Assembly (NCBI GenBank): GCA_963556195.1
Contig: OY744535.1
Coordinates: 88,126,449 to 88,190,448 of the forward strand
Direction: 5' to 3'
Source of the DNA: Sepiola atlantica
Taxonomy: Eukaryota; Mollusca; Cephalopoda; Sepiida; Sepiolidae
Length of the DNA stretch: 64,000 nt
The notes under the pieces are model-generated. The model did not search any database, was not told the DNA's origin, and was given only the letters and a program-made list of their open reading frames with translations. Below are positions 1-11,314 of this stretch, piece after piece. A program made the translations under genes and the position numbers. The stretch's first letter is position 1, and every line of letters starts with the position of its first letter.

Positions 1-300
1 TGTTTACATAGCATATTTCTTTAAGAAAATCCAGTTACATAAAATACATATTTAGTAAAAAGAATTTCCGTGAATTACATTATTATAAGTTTTTAACACA
101 TTTAAAACGATAAGAATCATATAGGGAAAAAGGAAAATAGAGGGTAGAAGGAGGGAGGGAAATAATGAGGACCAGGAAAAGAAAGACGGCTAAAGAAAGA
201 AGAGAGATTGAAGTATTTATATAAAGATGTTACACACACTCTTTAATTTCTACTACTTTGTTTTTTTTTATCGCCTCGGGCAACACTGGATAGCCCTGCT

Positions 301-383
301 AGTATATATATAAATAATACATATGAAAGGGTGTGTAACATATATACATATAATATATGTGTGTTTCTGTAATATATATATTA

Positions 384-414
<31 letters not shown>

Positions 415-437
415 CATATAATATGCATGTGTGTGTA

Positions 438-491
<54 letters not shown>

Positions 492-536
492 CACATCTAT
501 ATGGGTGTGTGTAATATATATATATAGGTGTGCGTG

Positions 537-574
<38 letters not shown>

Positions 575-602
575 AAGTAAAATATATATGTTTGTGTGTG
601 CA

Positions 603-640
<38 letters not shown>

Positions 641-660
641 ATATTATATATATATATAAT
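301..660. repeat. (TA)n-rich microsatellite, interrupted
   Basis: Runs of TA alternate with TATG, TGTG and ACAC interruptions. Open frames on both strands here are Tyr/Ile dipeptide translations of the repeat, not genes. Confidence 0.97.
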
Positions 661-661
661 C

Positions 662-745
662 TTGTATTGCTAATTTGGCTTATATTTCAATTTTATTAAC
701 TTTCCATGCAATACTTTTACACTTGAACGATAAATACACACATGA
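662..745 (+). repeat. Direct repeat copy 1 (about 85 bp)
   Basis: This segment, beginning TTGTATTGCTAATTTGGC, recurs almost unchanged at 986-1070, followed each time by an ACACACATGA end. The roughly 240 bp between the copies contain a CCTGAAGAAGG motif of the kind often seen near the 3' ends of retroelements. I cannot assign a family. Confidence 0.85.
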
Positions 746-985
746 CTTGACAGCGTGCCAACGCATTTCTCGTTCGACACCGGACTTTGAATTCTACCCG
801 CCTTTCATAACAGCACGGTGATGACGTCGTACCATCAAAGACGTTTATCAAATTAAGAAAGAAATAAGTTTCTTTATTCTTGTTTTGTGATGAAAAAAAA
901 AATGACTCAATACTGGTCACCCCTGAAGAAGGAATTGTATTCCGTAATCGATAGGATTAATGTAAGAAAGAAGAAAAAAATTAAT

Positions 986-1067
986 TTTGTATTGCTAATT
1001 TGGCTTATATTTCAATTTTATTAACTTTCCATGCAATACTTTGAAACTTGAACGATAAACACACACA

Positions 1068-1070
<3 letters not shown>
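986..1070 (+). repeat. Direct repeat copy 2 (about 85 bp)
   Basis: Second copy of the 662-745 segment. It runs straight into a (TA)n tract, whereas copy 1 does not. Confidence 0.85.
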
Positions 1071-1128
<58 letters not shown>

Positions 1129-1173
1129 CTACTACTACTACTACTACTAATAATAATAATAATAATAATAACC
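1071..1173. repeat. (TA)n followed by (ACT)n and (AAT)n
   Basis: About 50 bp of TA, then seven or eight ACT units, then AAT units. This compound microsatellite sits between the direct repeat and a dispersed repeat copy. Confidence 0.95.
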
Positions 1174-1199
1174 ATAATAATAATTATAATAATAACAAT

Positions 1200-1370
1200 A
1201 ATGCAGGTAAAACATCCACAGGGTAGTAATCCTAATAATATAAACCGGGTATATAAAAAGTGCTCAATATCAAATATAGCTTTTATATATGATTATTTTT
1301 ATTTACACAGACATGTACAAAATCAACAGTTATTATAAAGTGAGATCCCATCAGGTCAAGTTAGAATCCG
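1200..1370 (+). repeat. Dispersed repeat, copy 1
   Basis: The stretch from ATGCAGGTAAAACATCCACA through the TTTACACAGACATGTACAAA block matches 15850-16060 closely. Shared landmarks are ACCGGGTATATAAAAAGTGC and GAGATC(C/T)CATCAGG. Both copies follow a microsatellite. No tRNA boxes are evident, so the class is unknown. Confidence 0.8.
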
Positions 1371-1605
1371 ATCTTAACCTTAGATCACATTTGGAAAGAT
1401 TTAAATGGGGAATAAAGAAGAAGAAGAAAATAAATGTCAAAGTTTGGTAAGTCACGTGGTAAGGACCGTTTAGAAAAAACTCCAAATATAAAATAAAATA
1501 AAACTCACCATGTTATCTTTGCTTAACTGAACAAACTTGAAATAATTAAATTTAGTGACAGAGGCAAACTTCTAAATAAAAAACAAGATACCTTAATTAA
1601 CTGTA

Positions 1606-1608
<3 letters not shown>

Positions 1609-1656
<48 letters not shown>
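1609..1656. repeat. (TA)n microsatellite
   Basis: Uninterrupted TA tract. Confidence 0.97.
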
Positions 1657-1659
<3 letters not shown>

Positions 1660-1676
1660 ACGTACAAATAAATATT

Positions 1677-1968
1677 ATTTATATATATATATATATATTA
1701 TATATATAAATATTATATATATGTAATATATATATAAACATAATATGTATATATATATATATAATATATACATACATACATAGTGTATATATGTACTATA
1801 TATTATATATAGATATATGTAATATATATATAAATATAATGTGTATATATATAATATATATATATATATATAAATATAATATATATGTATATACATGCTA
1901 TGTATATATATATATGTATATATATATATAATATAAATATAATATAAATACATGTATATGTATGTGTA

Positions 1969-2000
<32 letters not shown>

Positions 2001-2134
2001 TAAATGTGTAACACATATGTAAATATAATATATATATATATATGCAATATAAATAAATATAATATATATATATATATATGTGATATATATATATATAGAT
2101 ATATATATATATAGATAGTATATATATGCATATG

Positions 2135-2192
<58 letters not shown>
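1677..2192. repeat. Long degenerate (TA)n block
   Basis: About 500 bp of TA with TATAAA, TATG and TACA variants. The 113-, 150- and 77-residue frames here are repeat artefacts. Confidence 0.95.
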
Positions 2193-2194
<2 letters not shown>

Positions 2195-2198
2195 TAAA

Positions 2199-2231
2199 CC
2201 GGATATAAGAGAGCTGTCGGGACCGGAGAAT
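2199..2231 (+). repeat. 33-bp repeat, copy 1
   Basis: CCGGATATAAGAGAGCTGTC plus 13 further bases is repeated exactly at 2461-2493. Short inverted versions (ATATCCGGG) occur at about 2240 and 2260, so copy 1 sits in a small cluster of ATATCCGG motifs in both orientations. Confidence 0.85.
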
Positions 2232-2460
2232 AAGTCTTTTATATCCGGGTTTCATTTTATATCCGGGTATGGTCTATTTTGTTTATGTAAGTATGGAACC
2301 CCCACATGTAACGCTTTTTACGCACATAACACTAGTTTATTTAACAGTTATAGACATAAAAACATACTTTTCAATCTGTTTTCACAAATAATCTAGTCAA
2401 AAATTACTTTTTCTTAAAAAAGGCAGTCATTTTTGATTGCACAGACATCTCTTTGAAAAC

Positions 2461-2493
2461 CCGGATATAAGAGAGCTGTCGGGACCGGAGAAT
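2461..2493 (+). repeat. 33-bp repeat, copy 2
   Basis: Exact second copy of 2199-2231. Copy 1 is preceded by (TA)n and copy 2 is followed by it, so the 230 bp between may be an insertion flanked by a duplicated site. Confidence 0.85.
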
Positions 2494-2731
2494 ATATATA
2501 TATATATATATACATATAAAAAATACATATATGATATATATATATATATTACATATATATTTATATACTATAATATATATATATATATAACATATATATA
2601 CGTAATATATACATGTAATATTTTATATATACATATTTAATATATATATGATATATATATATATATTACATGCATATATATAAATATATTACATGTATAT
2701 GTATATATATATATATTACCTATAGATAATA

Positions 2732-2793
<62 letters not shown>

Positions 2794-2794
2794 C
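2494..2794. repeat. (TA)n-rich block
   Basis: Degenerate TA with ACAT and TTAC interruptions, ending in a pure TA tract at 2740-2790. Confidence 0.95.
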
Positions 2795-3030
2795 ATCTAT
2801 CTATATATACATTATTCTTGGAAATATTTATTTCTTTAGGAAACTTTGGAAAAGTAAGGTCGTCACACGAGCGCATGGAATAAACACTTTTTTAGTTATT
2901 GTTCCGATTTATTTTTAAACTTCAATCAAGTACTGTGAATATAGACGAAACTATTGCATATATATAGACAATATAAGCCAATGCAAGTCCAAAATAATAA
3001 TACAAAACAATAATTAATTAAGAAAATACT

Positions 3031-3036
3031 TGTATA

Positions 3037-3100
<64 letters not shown>

Positions 3101-3120
3101 CATATATGTATATATGTATT

Positions 3121-3174
<54 letters not shown>
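3031..3174. repeat. (TA)n microsatellite
   Basis: TA tract with TACA and GTAT interruptions. Confidence 0.95.
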
Positions 3175-3176
<2 letters not shown>

Positions 3177-4207
3177 TTCCTTGCCGCTTTCAGGACAGCA
3201 ATTAATGTGGAGGGCGGGGAGACGTTAATTAAAAAAAATACTCAGATAATTCTGTAATTTAAATAAACTCTGAGCAAGTTGTAGATTAAAATGCTCAGCT
3301 AATTTATCCCAATTAATTAATGATATACTTTGTAGGGTAATTCTAGATTCCTAGGGCAGTTCATATGTTTTTTAACCTTAACTCTAATTGACTTGCACTG
3401 TCGTAAAACTACGCGCTATAGTCAGAAAAATGATTCCCTTTAATAGAAACAAATATAACGTACTTTATGTATTGTCAATTGTAAAATAATGATAAACTCC
3501 CATAAGAGCTTACATCGGCACGAAGATAGATAATTATTTCATGTTACATTCGTATTATAAACTTATACCGCCTTTTAAATTCTAAAATATATTTTTTTGT
3601 TTATGTTTCGGCCAGATTTTTCGGCCAGATGTTTCTATGGTATTCACAGGTGATCGCCTGAAAATGAAGAATCTTATTTCATCGAGGGTGCGGTATTGTT
3701 GTTTAGGGGGTGTAATTTACTATAATATTCAAACTTTTAATATGTGTAATCATGCTATGCAAATAAAGCATTTTAAACTTTTTTTTAAAGTTATCTATTT
3801 AATTTAAACCAGAAAGATAAACACAACTAAAAGCAATTGCCTCAAATTAAAAAAAGGGCGTATAGTAAAAAAAAAACGAGGCAAGTACGGTTTAAAAAAA
3901 CGATCAATTATTTATCATTTTTACTCAAATTATTTAGGCATACTCAGTGTTGCTTTACTCAGTGTTGCACGTGTATAATTTATTTCTTTTTTCCTTGTTG
4001 AAATCTTCAGGCCGCGAAGGTGTCCAAAGTGTTCCGAGTCCTTATGATGGTAATGGGAGAGATTTAAAAGTGTGAGTAAGTGTAGCGATTATGATGGAAC
4101 GTGTGCATTTATTGAAATACGTCGCGCTTCATTTCTTTGCATCGTTTGATTTGATCTTCATCCGATTTCTTATTTAAACTCACCGATGTTTATAAAAGAC
4201 GTCCTAC

Positions 4208-4210
<3 letters not shown>
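3175..4210. other. Unannotated AT-rich stretch
   Basis: No open frame, repeat or motif that I can support. Short A and T runs only. CAGTGTTGC is repeated in tandem near 3947-3968. Confidence 0.6.

Positions 4211-4270
<60 letters not shown>
4211..4270. repeat. (TA)n microsatellite
   Basis: Pure TA tract. Confidence 0.97.
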
Positions 4271-4273
<3 letters not shown>

Positions 4274-4439
4274 GTAGAAGGAGAGAAGCCTAGCAGAGTT
4301 CTCAATTATTGAAAAAAACATCTTAAAATAAAAGCGCTATATGTATTACAGAAGATCACGCCGATGTTTTAAAAATCCTCTGTGAAACACCCCCACATTC
4401 TTTCTATATGTTCAACTTATCGCATAAATTGAACTTAAA

Positions 4440-4592
4440 CCCCCTTTATAGCGTTGCACTGTGTCGTGGTCGCATGTTTATAACGCTTGCTGGCGGAGTT
4501 TAGTTTGATTCTTTAGCAGAGGTTCGAACCTTGCGACCGCCTGAGATTGTTATTTCCTACACTGATGAGAGCGAGATTAAAATGATTATCAC
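4440..4592 (+). repeat. tRNA-derived SINE, divergent copy (family 1)
   Basis: Contains a B-box-like AGGTTCGAACCTTGCGACCG. It is followed by the family-1 body GAGATTGTTATTTCCTACAC and GATGAGAGCGAG, which match the head-to-tail copies at 5005-6345. It ends directly in a (TA)n/(GT)n microsatellite. Confidence 0.6.
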
Positions 4593-4625
<33 letters not shown>

Positions 4626-4645
4626 GGGGTGTGTGTGTGTGTGTC
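4593..4645. repeat. (TA)n(TG)n compound microsatellite
   Basis: About 20 bp of TA pass into TG/GGGTG repeats immediately after a SINE copy. Confidence 0.93.
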
Positions 4646-4892
4646 ATCTTCTTGCGTCGAGCTTCCTGTAAAGTAGTATTGCCAACTGCATTACTCTTTG
4701 TGTAAGCAAATGGAGCTCATATGGGATTTACAATGTTTTAGCATGTTCTCAATATGTGCCAAACGAGAAACACATTGTAAGGAGCTACAAATGTCGTCTG
4801 GATGGTCTAGTTTTGATTCCGGCTTGAGAAACGTTCTTGTCTAGCAACAAAATAGAGCTGTGATACAGCGGAACAGTCTATATTTTGATAGC

Positions 4893-4912
4893 TATATATG
4901 TATATATAGCTA

Positions 4913-4983
<71 letters not shown>
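4893..4983. repeat. (TA)n microsatellite
   Basis: TAGCTATATATGTATATA duplicated, then a pure TA tract. Confidence 0.95.
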
Positions 4984-4986
<3 letters not shown>

Positions 4987-5004
4987 GGTGGGTGTGTGTG
5001 TGGT

Positions 5005-5352
5005 ATGAATAATTTACTGTTTATTTATAAATATTATAAGCCCTTTTAATAAATTAAAGTCGAGCACTCCATGGTATAATAAATAGACTATCAAAAAGCT
5101 GTAATGCAAAGATCTGAATACGTTCGTCTAACACTCTTTCGACTAGTCTTCTATCTGTGCCCGCTACTAGGTACATATATATCTTAATTTCTCTTCATCA
5201 CGTGATAGTTACCAGTGGCTGAGTGTATATGGCGTAGGCTGAGAGATGCTAGGCGGTACGGATGAACCAAGTTCGCGCCTCTCCATCGTTAAATATTGTT
5301 CATTTTCTGAACTGATAAGAGCAATAATCTTGACACGCTAGAGTCTGTAGGT
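5005..5352 (+). repeat. SINE family 1, tandem unit 1
   Basis: Each unit starts with a TTTATAAATATTATAAGCCC-like segment. It passes through CGTTCGTC(G/T)AACACTCTTTC and CTAGGTACATATATATCTTA, then an A-box-like TGGCTGAGTG and a B-box-like AGTTCGCGCC. It ends with CTGATAAGAGCAATAATCTT and CTGTAGGTATTAAT. The A and B boxes are the internal RNA polymerase III promoter of tRNA-derived SINEs. I placed the unit boundary arbitrarily at the shared AT-rich start. Confidence 0.75.
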
Positions 5353-5705
5353 ATTAATATTTTAATATGTATTCGTGAATATTATACTAAGCTCCTTTAA
5401 GAAAGGAAAGACGAGCAATCTCGGAGATATTAAAAATGTACTGTCCAAATGCTGTAATGCAAAGTTCCGAATACGTTTGTCGAACACTCTCCCGACTATT
5501 CTTCTATATGTACCCGCTCCTAGGTACATATACATCTTAACTTTCCTCTATCGCGTGACAGTGTCTGGTGGCCTAGTGAATATGGTCACTGCTGACATAT
5601 TCAAGGCTAATTCTGTCAACCGGGTTCGCGCATCCCGACGGTCTGAAATTATTTATTTTATGCACTGATTAAAGTAATACCCTTGAAACGTTAGCTTGTA
5701 GGTAA
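5353..5705 (+). repeat. SINE family 1, tandem unit 2
   Basis: Same order of blocks as unit 1, with B-box CGGGTTCGCGCATCCC and body GACGGTCTGAAATTATTTA. The 97-residue open frame at 5375-5668 is a chance reading of the SINE. Confidence 0.75.
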
Positions 5706-6008
5706 AAAATATGATATTTATTCATAAATATTATAAGCCCCTTCAAGAATTTATAACTGAACAATCTTGCAGATGTCAAAAAGCTCTAATTCAAAGTTCC
5801 GATACGTTCGTCGAACACTCTTTCGACTATTCTTCAAAATGTGATCGCTTCTAGGTATATATCGATTTTAAATTCACCGAGTTGACATTGCGACTGCCTG
5901 CAGATTCTACTCTGACTCTGTGGACCGGGTTCGCGTAACTGGACCGTCTGAAATTGTTACTTTCCTGCACCGATGAGAACAATAAGCTTGCAACGCTAGC
6001 GTTTGTAA
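5706..6008 (+). repeat. SINE family 1, tandem unit 3
   Basis: Shorter unit. It carries B-box CGGGTTCGCGTAACTGG and the body GACCGTCTGAAATTGTTAC, followed by CCGATGAGAACAATAAGC. Part of the segment before the A box is missing. Confidence 0.75.
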
Positions 6009-6345
6009 GTATTAATAATTTGATATCTATTTATAAATATTATGCTAAGCCTCTTTAAGTAATTAACGTGGAGCACTCCTGGGGATGTTACAATATGCTG
6101 TCAAATATTGTAATTCAAAATTCCGAATGCGTTCGTCGAACACTCTTCCGACTATTCTTCTATCTGTGCTCGCTTCTAGGTACATACATATCTAAACGTC
6201 CCTAAATTATGTAACATATTCCAGTGGTTGAGTGGGTATGGCGACTGCTTGCAGACCCTGTGAACCCGATTCGTTCATCACAACCGTTTAAAATTCTTAC
6301 ATTCCTGCAATAAGCTTGAAACGCTAGCGTCTGTAGGTAAAGATA
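6009..6345 (+). repeat. SINE family 1, tandem unit 4
   Basis: Carries A-box-like TGGTTGAGTGGGTATGG and a decayed B box (CCGATTCGTTCATC). It ends in AAGCTTGAAACGCTAGCGTC and then runs into TA-rich sequence. Confidence 0.75.
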
Positions 6346-6383
6346 ATTAAATTATATATAGTTATATATATATTATTATAAAT

Positions 6384-6385
<2 letters not shown>

Positions 6386-6423
<38 letters not shown>

Positions 6424-6480
6424 CATTCATATAAACACACACATATACACACACACATACACACACACACATATATATAT
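6386..6480. repeat. (TA)n with (AC)n
   Basis: TA tract, then ACACAC/ATACAC repeats that generate a Cys/Val-rich spurious frame. Confidence 0.93.
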
Positions 6481-7064
6481 ATATTTAGCTAGCATTGTAA
6501 AACTAAAATAATTATAATGCTTGATTGTAGGTTTTAATTGTATTATTTTATTACTACTACCCTTTTCCTGGGTGCTCACAATACACGTGGTGGTATCTAG
6601 TTCAATATCACAGAAGTGTATATAACCTAACTGTATATTTCTTATTGAAGACAAATCATACTTAAGAAACCGAAAATATTGCATTCATTTTTTTAGCATA
6701 TTTTGAATGTTAACATAAAGATAGAGGCAAAATGCATGCAAAGAAACCATGTGTTAGATGCAGATATTTTTATTAAATCAAAATAAATCAAAATAAACAC
6801 TCTTCTCCACTCTGTTTCATAAACGTTTACTTTCATTCCTCACTACTGACTCCACTAAGTCCGAACGTAAACCCTACTGTTTTCTCCAGTAGTGGCTACT
6901 AATTTCCTCCCTTCTTCCCATAATGTCAACACTATATGTGCACGTACTTGCATGACATTTTTCTTTTTCTTTATATTATTATCCTGATGAAGTCTTATAA
7001 ATAAAGACGAAACATTGATGTACACATAAAAAACATCCCTTTTTTGTTTTCCTTTTTCATTTTC

Positions 7065-7066
<2 letters not shown>

Positions 7067-7140
<74 letters not shown>
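7067..7140. repeat. (TA)n microsatellite
   Basis: About 74 bp of pure TA. Confidence 0.97.
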
Positions 7141-7143
<3 letters not shown>

Positions 7144-7895
7144 AACGATTGAATAGTTTTATGGTTGTCTGCTATGAACGTAGACCATGGGATACTAAAG
7201 TAAATCCAATTTATTTTTTTTTGGGGGGGGGGAGGTTCGGGGGCGTCGGGGGAGGTCTAATCCAGATTATATTTTGTGCTTTGCTGTAAAAATTAAATAT
7301 TTTTACTTAAAAAAAGTGAAAGCGTTTAAAGTTGATTTCATCTAAAAATAATCCTCCTTCGAACCAAACTAAAATCAGATTCAACTTATGTTAGTGAGTG
7401 CGTGTGTACACTTTTAATAACTATAGTGACAGAAGAAACAATAAAAACGTTCGTCAAAAACTATTATTTCAGAATTAAGTTTAAAACATCAGTTACCAAT
7501 ATAAATTAGGTATAACATAAACTTACATTTGTAGCGTTTTATGACCGTTAACGAAATGATGTTTTCATATAAGGAAATATATTTTGCGTTGTTTTTACTG
7601 TAGTTGATCTTACATTTTAGCCAGTTACAGCCGGTTTTTTGACATTGTAACTTCGACATAGGGGTAATAATTAAAAATAGTGACTGTCCTTAGATGAAAG
7701 ATTAGCCCAGAATAAGGGTTCATCTTACGTAAAACTTTATATGTGAAACTAAACCCTTACTCTTAATTCTGAAAGAATGTATTTACTTATTTATATCTCC
7801 CCAGATTTTCATGGCTTTGACCCCTGATCGCCTTAAATTTAATATCATTGTTTTTTTAAGGGATTATGATTCGACAGTGAGTGATAAACTACGAA
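7141..7895. other. Unannotated AT-rich stretch
   Basis: No supported gene. A T9G9 run lies near 7207-7230. Confidence 0.55.
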
Positions 7896-8028
7896 TTTTC
7901 CAAATGTGTACACCGTAACATAAGAATTGCTCGCATATTTTGTAATTTGTAGTTAATATGGGCCATATTAACTACAAATTACAAAATATGCGAGCAATTC
8001 TTATGTTACGGTGTACACATTTGGAAAA
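7896..8028. repeat. Perfect 133-bp palindrome (66-bp arms, 1-bp centre)
   Basis: Reading outward from the central base at 7962 every pair is complementary for 66 positions; the first mismatch is 7895/8029. The arms contain ATTTGTAGTTAATATGG and its reverse complement. A one-base loop and no mismatches are unusual for an old element. It is either a very recent inverted duplication or a fold-back artefact of sequencing or assembly. Confidence 0.95.
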
Positions 8029-8895
8029 GAAAAGAAAAGGAAGAACATGGGAAAATATATTATTTTAAAAATAATTTTACTTTACAAATCAAGGAATCAG
8101 TGTAATAGAACATGTTCCGTCATAAAATATGTTCCTAGAATTTCGCTTTTTACACAGATAGTAAACAAAAGACGCTGAGAAAAGGGACATTTAACATAAA
8201 TAATGTTTATTTTAAACCATTAAATCGGGATAGCCATGGCAAGGAATAAGTTAGGGGTAAAGGAATACACTATGACATAAAAACGGATCCTGGAAATTAC
8301 TAAAAACGACCGACAAATAACAGTAGCTTAAAAACAAATATATGTATCAAGCTTCTACTTACTTGCCTTCTCAATAGGACAACAGCTATCTCGTATAAAC
8401 GGTTATTCTGATAGGATAACATGTTTAGGTTTGCAAGGGTCTCTCTTTCTCCTACCAGAAGGAGAAAAAATATTAACTTCATTTGTTAATTCCTATTTTA
8501 GTCACTTACATTTTAAAAAATAAAATGGGTTTTGGAATATCACCTAAACTATTGTTTTTACTTCAAGCATATTTTAGTGAAACAGAAAAAAAAGACTAAC
8601 ATAACAAAGAAGTAATAACTTACCTCTTTTTCTGTTCGTGTGTTTGTTTTCAATGTAAATATGATTGAAGTAAAAATAGTAGTATAAATAAACTGTATGT
8701 GTGATTGGAAAAGAATTAAAAAAATGTTTGTATATTATATCGGCACACATTCTGTCTGATATGTATAATCAACCTAATAAATAATTATTCGGTATCATTG
8801 TATGTTTATGGCACCCACGAAAGTAGAAGTGCTAATGTGCATGTATGAGGTGTCGGTGAATAACATCTTAAGGATATAAATGAAATGGCAGAGGA

Positions 8896-8896
<1 letters not shown>
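8029..8896. other. Unannotated AT-rich stretch
   Basis: No gene or structured repeat that I can support. The 60-residue minus-strand frame at 8300-8482 has no recognisable motif. Confidence 0.55.

Positions 8897-8898
<2 letters not shown>

Positions 8899-8977
<79 letters not shown>
8899..8977. repeat. (TA)n microsatellite
   Basis: Pure TA tract of about 79 bp. Confidence 0.97.
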
Positions 8978-8982
<5 letters not shown>

Positions 8983-9098
8983 GGGAAATTCTAGGGTCAC
9001 CAGCAAGCAAGTGCTCGCTCTACAGGGATAGCGTTTTGTGAATAAACGAAGGAACGAATAGCATTTAGTGAATAACATATTTTAAAAAGTATTATTAA

Positions 9099-10122
9099 CT
9101 AACAGGGCTACCCAGCGTTGCTCGGGGTCATAAAATTATAAAATAGTATGAAAATCGCGTGTGTAAAATATTTATATTCAAACTTCTATTTCTCTCCCTC
9201 TCCTTATAGCCGTCTCCTTCTTAAGAACTCGTATTAATGCGCCTCAGTCGTGTCAAAAAAAAATAATGTTTGCAAAGTTTTGTCACTATCGTAAAACATA
9301 ACTCATATTAATGCGCCCCTGTCATACCAAAGAACAAACATCAAGTTCATTAATGAAGTGTCACTATCATATTAATGAGTCCTGTTTAATTTAATAAAAA
9401 AAATAACCCCGACCCCCCAAAAAATAATTTTACCCTTTAGATTGTACTCTCCCCTAACCCTGATAAATATTTTAGGTTCAAAAATTTAAAAAAGTTGGTC
9501 CCATCCCCCAAAAAATGTTCCCCGACCCCTCTAAATATTTTAGCCTCCACCCCAACCGTCCCCAACAATTTGTTACTCTCCCTCAACCCTGAAAAATATT
9601 TTAAGTAAAAAATTGAGCTGATCCTCTAAAAAGTTAGCCCAACCCCTAAAATTTTCCTCGACCCCCCCCCAATCTCTTCAGCACCCCCCCCACCGATTTT
9701 TTAACTCTCCCCCAACCCTGAGAAATATTTTAAGTTAAAAAAAGTAAAAACTGTGGGAGTGTGAGGGAAAGCAGAAAGAAAGGAAAGAAGCCCTTTCGTC
9801 TGACGCCATTTTCTGTTAAAATCGTGACTTATTTCTCAACTTATACATGATAGCATGTATTACTTCTCAAATTAGTACTAAACATCCGTGGAAAATAGAG
9901 GAAGCAGCCACCCCCCGTTGCTGAAAAGTGCTCAGTCGACACCCGAAGTGTCAATTTTTTCCCCAATTCTGAGATATTGCACATCCCTGGGCTGGCCGGT
10001 AGGAATGTTGTCAACCGTGTGACCGTTTGTCGGGTATCCTCGAAGGAGAAGCTTCACATACATACATACATATATACATACATACATACAGACAGACAGA
10101 CAGGTGGGATTTATATAATAGA
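9099..10122 (+). mobile_element. Minisatellite-carrying element, copy 1 (unclassified)
   Basis: It opens with CTAACAGGGCTACCCAGCGT and then GTCATAAAA and TTCAAACTTCTATTTCTCT. It contains repeated ATTAATGCG(C/T)C and C-rich AACCCTGAGAAATATTTTAA units of roughly 80 bp. It ends in ACAT/ACAG microsatellite plus GGGATTTATATAATAGAC, directly abutting a second copy of the same head at 10123. No protein is encoded. I do not recognise the family; short non-autonomous Helitron-like and RTE-like elements are the candidates. Confidence 0.6.
10065..10102. repeat. (ACAT)n(ACAG)n microsatellite
   Basis: Tetranucleotide tract at the 3' end of the element starting at 9099. Confidence 0.9.
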
Positions 10123-10397
10123 CTAGCAGGGCTACCCCGCCTTGCTCGCGGTCATAAAAAACATAAGATAGAAGAACAATCGCGTGTGTAACATCTTCAT
10201 ATTCAAACTTCTATTTCTCTTCGTCTCTCTATAGTCGTCTCTTTATCTTTCTACTTTTCTCTTCCCTGGTCGCCTTATTTCACCGCTTCTTTCTTATTTT
10301 AGCTTTTGCGAAAGCTGGTTCTTCCCCACCATTCCTCTTCCATTGCTCAGGGCAAAAGTATGACATATTTCCATAAAAAATACCACCTCTGCCTGCG

Positions 10398-11310
10398 CCT
10401 TCTATACACGTACTTATCGCCGCCCCAGTGCAGATACTATATAAGTATCTATCGCCGCCCCGGTGCGCATACTACATAAGTACCTATCGCCGTCCCGGTG
10501 TGCAAGCTATATACATACCTATCGCCGTCTCTATGCACATTGTATATACGTACCTATTGCCGTCCCTATGCACATTCTATATACGTACTTATCACTGCCC
10601 TGGTGCGTATAAAATATACGTACATATCGCCACCCCAGTGCACATGCTATATACGTGCCTATCGCCGCCCCATGCGCATACAATATATGTACCTATCGCT
10701 TCCCCAGTGCAGATACTATATAATTTCCTATTGCTGCATTGGTACGCATACTACATAAGTACCTATCGCCGCCCCGTTGCGACTACTAAATATGTACCTA
10801 TTGCCACCCCGGTGCGCATACTTCATCACTACCTATCGCTGCCCCAGTACGCATACTACATACGCACTCATTGCTGCCCCAGTGCGATTGCTTGATACGT
10901 ACCTATCGCTGCCCGGTGCGCATGCTATATACGTACATACTGCCGCCCCGGTGTACATGCTATATACGTACCTATCGCCGTCTTGGTGCGCATACTATAT
11001 ACGTACCTACTGCCGCCCAAGGGTGCATACTATATACGTACTTATTTCTGCCCCTGGTCACATGCTATATAGGTACCTATCGACAACCCTATGCACATAC
11101 TATATACGTACCTATTGCCGCCCCGGTGCATACTATGTACATAGCTATTGCCGTCCCGATACGAATAATATATATGTACCTATCGGCGCCCCGGTGCGCA
11201 TAATATATTCTTACCTATCGCCATACCGGTGTGCATACTATATACTTACTTATCTCTGCAAGGGTACGTATAGAATATATGTACCTATCTCCAGCCCAGT
11301 TCGCATACCT
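10398..11310 (+). repeat. 35-bp GC-rich minisatellite, about 26 copies
   Basis: Consensus parts are TATATACGTACCTATCGCCG and CCCCGGTGCGCATAC, with a period of 35 bp. Because 35 is not a multiple of three, three units return to frame. This yields overlapping 155-, 182- and 110-residue frames that cycle the same peptides in all three plus frames; they are not genes. The array is far richer in GC and CpG than its surroundings. Confidence 0.93.
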
Positions 11311-11314
11311 AAGA

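Noticed and set aside
268..2255. Tyr/Ile-rich open frames up to 150 residues on both strands
   Set aside because: They are direct translations of (TA)n and variants; the same peptides recur at every TA tract in the window.
5217..6290. True tRNA genes at the A/B-box positions
   Set aside because: The B-box motifs lie inside about 330-bp repeated units, without a complete cloverleaf or an acceptor-stem pair; SINE heads explain them better.
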